From Lactuca virosa (taxonomy: Eukaryota > Streptophyta > Magnoliopsida > Asterales > Asteraceae): a stretch of DNA of 64,000 nt. Location of the stretch: NCBI GenBank assembly GCA_928212115.1, contig CAKMRJ010003334.1:39345616-39409615 (forward strand). Direction: 5' to 3'. The notes beneath the pieces were generated by a model that did not search any database, was not told where the DNA came from, and saw nothing but the letters and a program-made list of their open reading frames with translations. The position numbers were made by a program, and so were the translations under genes. The stretch's first letter is position 1, and every line of letters begins with the position of its first letter. Below, piece by piece: positions 56,516-64,000 of this stretch.

Positions 56516-59365
56516 GTCTCCCACTTGGATAAGTCTAATAACTATAACTGCCAATGCAACTCCAAAATCCGATTAGCAATCGTAGTTCTCAAAATCCGTT
56601 GTTGAACTCTGACCCAATCAGTGATGCGCCCTTTAGATAAGGGATCATATATTTCTCTGTTCTCAAGATATCTATGCGGACAAATACATGGAACATATTC
56701 ATACTTATTGTCCTGCAATTTGTTTCACAATTTCTGATTCGTCTGACATAGAACATAACTGAACACATCAATTTAGTTCTGACCGGGCCCGACACATAGT
56801 CAAAACAGAATCATTGAGGGGCCCAAGATATCGCTTTTAATCCTCTTAGGATAAAAGGAACAGATAAACTTCGACATTTTATGCTTGTACTAACTACTCA
56901 TCAAATCATGCACAACGACACGCTTTATAACATCAAGTTACTGATGCGTTTTCATGCCATCAATGCACAACCAACTCGTAGTAAACAACTCATATATCTT
57001 GGTTTGAAGATTATATGATATTATCGTCTCACAATTACTCGTGATAAATTCCATGAAGTAATTCAAGTGAGCGCGGGTTGAATCTAATACTCAAATCTTA
57101 TTTCAGGAGCACTCATGAATGGTGTAGCAAACTTTTGCTATGTCTAACGCCTTAGACAATCTACAAGCCAACTCATGACAGTTTAGCCTCGTTACCTACT
57201 TCCAAAGTATGATCGACTGTGGATGGTTTGAATAATCTTATTATTCGGGAAGTTAAAACATGCAAAGTGAAACACAAGAATAATACTAATCCTATATGGC
57301 CCCAAAACTTTTGAGTATAAATAAAACACCTTTTATTTGATCACCATATTGATTACACATTATTCATTGTATATTGTTTCGATTTATCAACTAATACTTG
57401 AATTAAAACAATAGTTTACCTACGGTCCTTACTTTGTGAAATATATCAATTGTAAGTGTTTACCTACGGTCCTTACTTTGTGAAATATATCAATTGTAAA
57501 CATTTCCAACGTTACTCATTTCACAATTCCAAATCCTTATTGTAAGTGTAAGAATACCAAGTTTTTGCCACTTACTATAATTTGTTAGATTCTAAACTTA
57601 TATGCAGTGATCCTTTTGTAATGACTATGTATACAAGTCACAAAGACTTTGTCAATTACAAAACTTTCCATTGGAGATTGTTACAAGACAATTCCATAGA
57701 TCTGAAGTTTCATATTCAAAGCACATTCCTTTGAAAATCCTTCTTGCATAAAAGTTTCTAACTTTCTCATAGATTCTTGATATCCAACTCTCATTATGGA
57801 AACATTTCCATATTTGTCATATGACAACTCATTGTTAATAGAATCATGTCTATTCATAATAATGTCAATATGGTTCATCCATTACTATACTTCCAACTAT
57901 CCATAAGCAAACAATCTTTGGCAAACCTTGGATTGTTCTTAGCAGTTGTTTAATAACTTTAGTCATATCCAGTTTTAGTCCTTTTTCCCTCTTAATGCCC
58001 TAGGCATTTGGAAAATTAGAACACATGAATATTATAGCATATGCAATCGATCCTATACCCGAAGCATATGGGATACGATTCATAATGTCTTACATAAAGA
58101 CATGATACTTAACCAGTCTTTTGCTATAATATTTCCATATAAAGAATTTCCAATGTTGAAACATTTCAACATGGTATTCATATAAATCCTTGACTAAATT
58201 TGATTAAAATCTCAATCTAAACATTAGAATTGAAATGAAGTATAAGTTCCTCTCCCTTAATTATAGCAAAACAACTTTTCAACCCTGTAACTTTGCGAAT
58301 TGAAAACTTTGTTTTCTATAATTAACATTGCTAACTTGCAACACTTACCATAATAATTATGCTCCCACTAGCATAACAATTATTTTGTTACTTGCATAAC
58401 TTTTATGCTCCCACTAGCTGTGACATAAATCCAGAAATCAGTTGGACTTCTAGAAATCAATACTTTATTGATTTTATTACCACAGTTCAAATTTCTGACA
58501 CGAGATGCTTCGATAAGCCTTTATCTAAGCTCACACACCTTTTATTAGAAAGCTCATATGTGTGTCTAAACAATTTTAGAACTTACAGCAATAAGTGTCA
58601 AATGTTCAGACCTTTTGCCATTTCTCACAATTTGAACTATGAAGAGGGATGTCGTAGTCACAATCGAATTTGAGAATGCAAATCTCACAATTGCTAACTC
58701 TTTAAAATCTACTTAGTGAAATCATTTCCTCACAATCATTTTCATGAATTGGAGAGAAACCTTATGACACTTAGATTTTTTTATGGTGTATGTGTTCCTA
58801 TCCATGTGAATTTGGCATAACCATAATCTTAAGACAAGGTTAGTGACAAATCCAAACTCATATGGACTGAACCTATCTAATCTTAATTCCTTGCCACTCG
58901 GTAGCACAAGGGCCTACCATGTTTTCCAAGTTATTGAGCAGCTCACCCTTATTGATCAATGAAATTTCGTTGATCAAGGTGCTTAGCCTTTATGCAAACA
59001 GTTGAGAACTCATATAACTCATGTGCATAGTCAACCTTAACTGGAATGAGCACAGAAACAAGCATATGTCAACAAGATAGGTTACAAACATCAAGTCATG
59101 TGCTAGTGATTAACAATAGATTGACTCTTGATTAGTTCTTAAAACTTTTCAAGATCTTTAAGAATCACACTGACCTCTTGACATATAAGTTTCTCTCTGT
59201 CAATAAAACATTACTTGACAAACAAATATTCAAGAGTTAGTGCGATTTCTTATCAAGACAAACATTTTTGACAATCGGTCTTAGTTGATCTTTGTTTTAT
59301 CCAAAACATTACAACTTACCAATTTCATATGTTCAAGAGTAGAAAACATTTTACTCTACATTTGC
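56516..59365 (-). other. Copia-3 internal region, non-coding
   Basis: About 2.85 kb between the polypurine tract and the next insertion. ORFs here are short and match nothing I recognise. A 51-bp direct repeat (TACGGTCCTTACTTTGTGAA and following) occurs at about 57421 and 57463. Confidence 0.65.
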
Positions 59366-59668
59366 TGATATGTTTGTAGTTGTGTTTAATCGAGTATGAG
59401 AATCAAATCAAAGTAAATGATGAACACGAGAAGTAAATAAAGTTTGGTTCAGCTCATATTACTTTCAGAGAACAAGAGTACAAAACTGATAGTAAAACAT
59501 GGAAAACTCTACTATCAACTCTATGTTCAGCTCGAGGCTGAAAGTACAAAAAATACTAAGGCTAGATATTAAGCTTCGTCAAAAAGATGCCTTAGCAAAT
59601 ACATAGAAAACATACGAAATTGACAAATACACAGACTTCGGCATATTACAAGATATTTCGACTCTACA
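59366..59668 (-). repeat. LTR (303 bp)
   Basis: On the minus strand it starts TGTAGAGTCGAAATATCTTG after the polypurine tract and ends ACTACAAACATATCA, giving TG...CA ends. A partner LTR is not visible in the window. Confidence 0.75.
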
Positions 59669-59682
59669 ATCTCCCCCTTTAT
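59669..59682 (-). other. Polypurine tract
   Basis: The plus strand ATCTCCCCCTTTAT is the reverse of ATAAAGGGGGAGAT, directly before the LTR. Confidence 0.8.
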
Positions 59683-59769
59683 AATCATGTTAAACTTCTC
59701 AATTCGTGAGAATCTGTGCAACAAAGTGCATCATCCTTCGTTCTCCGAGTACCATGTCATTATCTTCCT

Positions 59770-62700
59770 TTACTCAACTTTATCTCCATCATTGTTTTTC
59801 TTGCAATTATTCATACGAACAATGAAGTTCATATATTGCGAAGTAGTATATCTTTCTATCTCCGAAGACTGGAATAAAAACCTCTTAGCTTTGCCATTCT
59901 TATCTTTTCCAGCAAAGACCAAACCAAAAGGCTTTAAGCATATCTCCCCATCAGCATATTTCTTCAGTTCAGCTTGAGTCTTCGACAATTCCATAGAAAC
60001 TTTCACTTCCTTTCCCATTGTTGATGCTAACTCCACATCAGTCAATGCTAGACAATCATAGTAATTGTCTATGAAGATTTTGATATGGGCAAGACCAAGC
60101 CTCAATACATCTTTGTCAGTCCCTTGAAGTTGCGAAGCCTCCATGTCTTTCAAAATTAATGCAACTTGAATCAGGTCATTCAAGTTCATTAGAGGAAAAT
60201 CAGCAACCGAGAAATCACATACTTGATTGTTCGCTCTTACAACATGATACCAAAAATTATGTATCATATTCTCGAACATTACATCTTTTGTTATACTGAT
60301 AACCTTCTTGATCTTCACTAATGACCATATTTCTTCTGGTTCTTTTCCAACAACCGCATGAAACCTAAGTTTCATATGAATAAAATCATCCTCGTTGTCG
60401 AACTTCTCAACTATCTTGTACTGAGCCATGATAAACATCATTTCATTCACTGGAAAATCAAGCTGATTCATATCAGTGTTAGTGATAGAATAGCTTTTCT
60501 TAGGCTTTTTCTCAAACGCAAACTTGTGATTGAAAGCAACTCTTGCTTCAATATTCTCATAGCTATGCAACTTCTTTGGATTTCCCTTATCCATACCAGG
60601 TGGATCACTTTCACGAAGTCTTAGTATGCTCTGTATCTGCCTTGGTTTCTCCATTTCAACTTCAATTTCAGCCTTCTTCTCTTCTTTCGATTTTTCAACC
60701 AAAATCCCATTTCCTTTTCCGTCATCTTCAGAAGGTTTTGGTTTAGAAGAACATGAACTTCCTCCTTCAGTAGTTGGACCAATAACAATTCCCTTCAGAT
60801 TGGGTCTTGTTGTTGTCTTGATGGCTTCTGTTGTATTCACCTTTGATACTATAGGTGTTTAGACTTGAGTAGATACAACTTTCGTTAATTCACCAGTAGT
60901 AACAATCTTCTCAACCTTTTTTTTACTTTTCAACCCCTTTTGTAATTTTCAAAGATTTGCCTTCTTGAATTTTCTTTTCTCCCCCTTGCACCCCTGTGAC
61001 AACAGGAGAGGCACCAGCAGGCAACATGTTGGCAAATTTCGAAATTGGAGCAACAGCCTTATGAATGGCTTGATCCAAACTATGTAACTTCTGAGTTAAA
61101 ATCTCAGGAGTTAAAAACGAAGTTGGAGCCGGTTTCGACACTAACTCTTTTAGTTCACCAAGTAAAACACCCATCTTGTCGAAATTTTGAGCATCTGTTG
61201 TAGCCTTTGTGTCAAACTTGGGAGTTAATGCTTGATACCATTCAACAATCGTTCTGACTGCAGACGCTATAGTGTCAACATTCGACTTGATTATCGAATA
61301 ATTAGAATTCAGCTCTTTTGAGACTTCAACCTTCAGCTCCTCAAGTTTTCGATTGACATCTTCTCGTACAGTCTTGACATCTTTAACAAAAAGAACATGT
61401 CGTTCTTTTGCTGTCAGACGAAGATCTTTGATTTCAGAATTAAACGAATCAGTCTGAGCCTTCACCCTCAACTCATTACTCTTGTCCATAACATCCAATT
61501 GTTTCTGCAGTCTAAGCTCCATGGCCTTCAACATCACATCAACTTCTATTCCCGAAACCGAATTCTTGGCACCAGAATCAGCTTGTGATTGTAGAATAGA
61601 GTTAAGTTTCCTGTTCAGAATTTTAAACTGCTTACCAGACATCAACATGTGATCCGGTATATCTTCTTCTTCCGAATCAAAATGAAGATCATCAAACGTC
61701 CCTCCGAAACCTCCTCCATCTGTTTCATCATCGGAATTTGGTTTTGGTGGATCGGTGGATTGTGATGGGAAAAGTGTAGTGAAGGGTTGTTGTAATACTT
61801 GATCGAAAGTTGGTGAAGTAGTGGTAGTGGAAATGTGTTGAAGAAAAGGTGGAGGTGAAACAAAAGTACTTGAAATAGGTTCAGAAGAAGATGTAGTAGG
61901 AATACCTTGAGATGATGGATTAACACTCACCACAACATGTGCACCCGTATCAGATACGTTTGCAACAATGGTAGAAATTGGAACCTCCTCAGGAACTGAT
62001 TTGGTTACAACAATTTCGAGTGGAACTATTGTTGTTGGCAATGAAAAATTTGTGAGGATTAGTGGTTGTGAGAGTTTTGGGGAATTCGAACCCAAAGGTG
62101 CTTCTGGGATGATCTCACTATCTGATGACTCATCATGAACCACTAGCTTTCATTTCTTTCTCTTCTTGTTGATGTGCTTTGCCATATCCTCAACTCTTCG
62201 CTTCTTGGATGATGGTGAAACTGGTGCAGGAATCCCACAAACTTTCACTCCTTGTCGCTTAAGCTGAGGTTTGCGAATAGTAGGATATTGATCTTCTGAT
62301 GAAGTTCGTTTCTTATAAGAGAAATTCCTTAATCTTTTGAACACACCAGATTTCGAAGGGATTAAATCCTTCGAAGATACACCAACAACCTTCTCCTTAG
62401 GCTTCTCAGTTTCGTTTGTAGGCTGCTTAGGAGACTTAGACTTAGCTTGTTTCTTGGGGCTTTCATGAACAACATTATCAACTCCCTTCTTTGACTTCTT
62501 TGACTTCTTGGATGAACCTGGATTACTGCTTCCTAACAAAACACCAGTTGTAATGGAAGGATTCACATTCTTCAAATAAGCCACCAAGACATAATTTGAT
62601 GGATCAATCTTCTTAAGCATACCATCAGGAATTCGAGCAACATTGGGGAAAACCTCCGAATCATCTTCCACTGACTTCGGAAAGTGATACTTCATAAATT

Positions 62701-63408
62701 TTGCTTTATCTTCATCAACAGGAACTGAAATACCCTCCTTCTCATAAGCATACTGAAGTATTAAACTCTAGTATCGAGCACACGAAATCCCCTGTATCAC
62801 ATTAGTATTCTCCACACTCTTCAGGAATTCTTTCCACATTTGAGTTGAGAAATCAACAGCAAGATCATAGTAAATGCCAGAAACCATGACATATACTTCC
62901 ATTCTTCCTTTGTCTAATCCAACACTTCTACCAGTCAAACAGCGCAAAAAATTCCAAACAGAAAGTTCCAAATGCTTGGAAGGCTCGACTTCTTGAAATC
63001 ACTAATCTTGGTGAGTGGGGGTTGATGACCCATCTCGTTAAACATGTGAATGACTTGAGCATTGGTGAGAGTATGGTACGGTGGAGAATTGGGGATTCCA
63101 AGAATTTGACAAAACAGTTTCTTGGAAAGACGAACCTTCTTATCATTCATCAAGGTGAATGTAATCACATCTAGTGCTTTGCTGTATGAAGCAGTTGAAC
63201 CAGCCATTGACAACCAGGACATCGGAACAGCAAAGTCGTTGAACATAGCAGTAGCAAGACTTGAATGTTGAAGAGAAACAATCATTATCTGGAGTTATTC
63301 TGGATACAACGAAACATCAGCCTCAACTTGATAATTGGTGCTTTGAATCTTCATGATTGGTTGTTGAGATGAGGCATCGTCAGTGGTGTTGGTGGGATCA
63401 GCAACCAT
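59770..63408 (-). pseudogene. Unrecognised 1,212-codon ORF of an LTR element, broken
   Basis: The ATG at 63406-63408 (MVADPTNTTDD) opens one long frame with four stops (63295, 62768, 62150, 60859) and two homopolymer frameshifts (T run near 62952, A run near 60920). In order it shows a globular N-terminal domain of about 280 residues (FNDFAVPMSWLSMAG, KLFCQILGIPNSPPYHTLTN, VFPNVARIPDGMLKK) and a Lys-rich linker with nuclear-signal-like KKRRVEDMAKHINKKRKK. A Ser/Thr/Pro-rich acidic stretch, a coiled coil of about 150 residues (from FKILNRKLNSI) and a C-terminal domain of about 350 residues (DFPVNEMMFIMAQYKIVEKF, KPFGLVFAGKDK) follow. There is no signal peptide and no clear transmembrane helix. 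I do not know the function. An env-like or accessory protein of a Sirevirus-type element is the best guess. Confidence 0.7.
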
Positions 63409-64000
63409 TGATTAGGGTTTTGAGAAAATCTTGAAGAACAGAGAATGTTTAGGGCTTTTTGATCGTCTGAGAATTTGAACGCGTAATTATAAAAGGAGAT
63501 AATCACTTCCTTTTATATGTATCCCCAATAGAATTCCAAACGTTTTCTTTAAAGAGTAAGCCACGTCTGTCCTTGAAATTCGCACCATTAGTTGTAATGT
63601 GTACCATGTCAGATAAAGTACCTTGAAAGTCGGACCATGTTGCCAAACCGTCACATAAAAGTGTTCGTGAGTACCAAGTGGATAAGATCGAAAACCTTCG
63701 GCATGGAGGTTAGACTCTTTCGTCTTTGGGATTAGAGACGAAGTCATATGTCAGACTGTCGAAATGATCAGCCTGAGTAGGTAATACTCAGAACCTCAAG
63801 AATTTCATGAGTGCAGTGTGCCAATAGAATAAGATAAGAAGCAAACTAACGAAAATTTGGGAACTGTGATGTCGAAAAATAAAATTTCAACACAAAGGCA
63901 GTTAAACCCCGGGCAAAGGTTACTTCGTTAATTATCAAGAGAGATAATCAACAGCTTGTGTGGTTTCCCGTGAATTACAATCGAATACTTATAATGAAGT
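63409..64000 (-). promoter_or_regulatory. Upstream region of the unrecognised ORF
   Basis: On the minus strand, ACATATAAAAGG (TATAAA at 63512-63517) stands about 105 bp before the ATG, followed by a pyrimidine-rich leader. This looks like a core promoter with a short 5' untranslated region. No pol motifs are visible in this 590 bp, and no primer binding site. The function is inferred. Confidence 0.4.

Larger units (their letters stand above)
55750..59365 (-). mobile_element. Copia-3, 3' half of a gag-only type Copia element
   Basis: Minus-strand element whose 3' LTR (55750-56515) and polypurine tract (56516-56528) are intact. Its inside is homologous to the 3' half of Copia-2 in inverted orientation. 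It is cut at 59365 by the next LTR element, and its 5' half is outside the window or lost. No pol motifs. Confidence 0.85.
59366..64000 (-). mobile_element. LTR element with an unusual 3' ORF, 3' part
   Basis: The minus strand shows, 5' to 3', an upstream region, a 1.2-kb-codon ORF (63408-59770), a polypurine tract (59669-59682) and an LTR (59366-59668). The 5' LTR and any gag-pol are beyond the window or absent. An extra ORF between pol and 3' LTR is known from Sireviruses (env-like ORF). That is one reading; a non-autonomous element carrying only this ORF is another. It is inserted in Copia-3. Confidence 0.65.

Noticed and set aside
1..64000. tRNA, rRNA or other structural RNA genes
   Set aside because: Only short initiator-tRNA-complementary primer sites were found; no cloverleaf or rRNA sequence was recognised.

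Overview
The window is nuclear DNA of a flowering plant, dominated by nested transposable elements. Evidence for this is spliced genes with GT-AG introns, plant-type LTR elements primed by initiator tRNA-Met, a TNP2-type CACTA transposon, a Mutator-like element and seed-specific genes. The style of the LTR families (self-complementary ACTCGACGAGT arrays, LTRs with repeated GAAGTTATG modules) suggests Asteraceae, perhaps lettuce. That taxonomic guess is from memory and was not searched.

Layout. Positions 1-4594 are the 5' half of a minus-strand Copia element (Copia-1), inserted into the reverse transcriptase of a plus-strand Gypsy element (Gypsy-1, 4595-7929). After a gene-poor stretch with a broken Myb/SANT-like fragment (about 8547-8900) comes Gypsy-3 (minus, 9552 to about 19450). 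The 3' LTR of Gypsy-3 is split by Gypsy-2 (9781-13473). The surviving 40-50 bp of the Gypsy-3 5' LTR abuts a 5'-truncated LRR receptor-like protein pseudogene (19452-21752). Next come a Copia-type LTR, an unrecognised broken minus-strand coding region carrying a SINE with target-site duplications, and a 120-bp near-perfect palindrome. An 8-kb CACTA transposon (25936-34000) follows, with recognisable but damaged TNP2 and TNPA genes.

The only two apparently intact host genes lie at 34966-36675 (caleosin/peroxygenase, six exons, plus strand) and 38856-39829 (LEA D-34/SMP-type seed maturation protein, three exons, minus strand). They are convergent and separated by a Mutator-like element with a 9-bp target duplication (37146-38651). 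Both families belong to the seed maturation and desiccation programme. The LEA gene has an ABRE/G-box about 110 bp upstream of its ATG.

From 40 kb onward the sequence is again transposon territory. It holds AT-rich DNA, a small MITE (42081-42369) and a non-autonomous CACTA derivative (42529-43578) that shares ends and subterminal motif with the 8-kb element. A Gypsy-4 LTR (about 43905-46265) carries a hAT-like block. Copia-2 (46474-54129) is complete, with GTAAG target duplications, but contains gag remnants only; it sits in the Gypsy-4 leader. The Gypsy-4 gag (54854-55749) is cut by a minus-strand relative, Copia-3 (55750-59365). Copia-3 is in turn cut by a further minus-strand LTR element (59366 to beyond 64000), whose last ORF (59770-63408, originally about 1,212 codons) I do not recognise. 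It is the strongest candidate for something undescribed.
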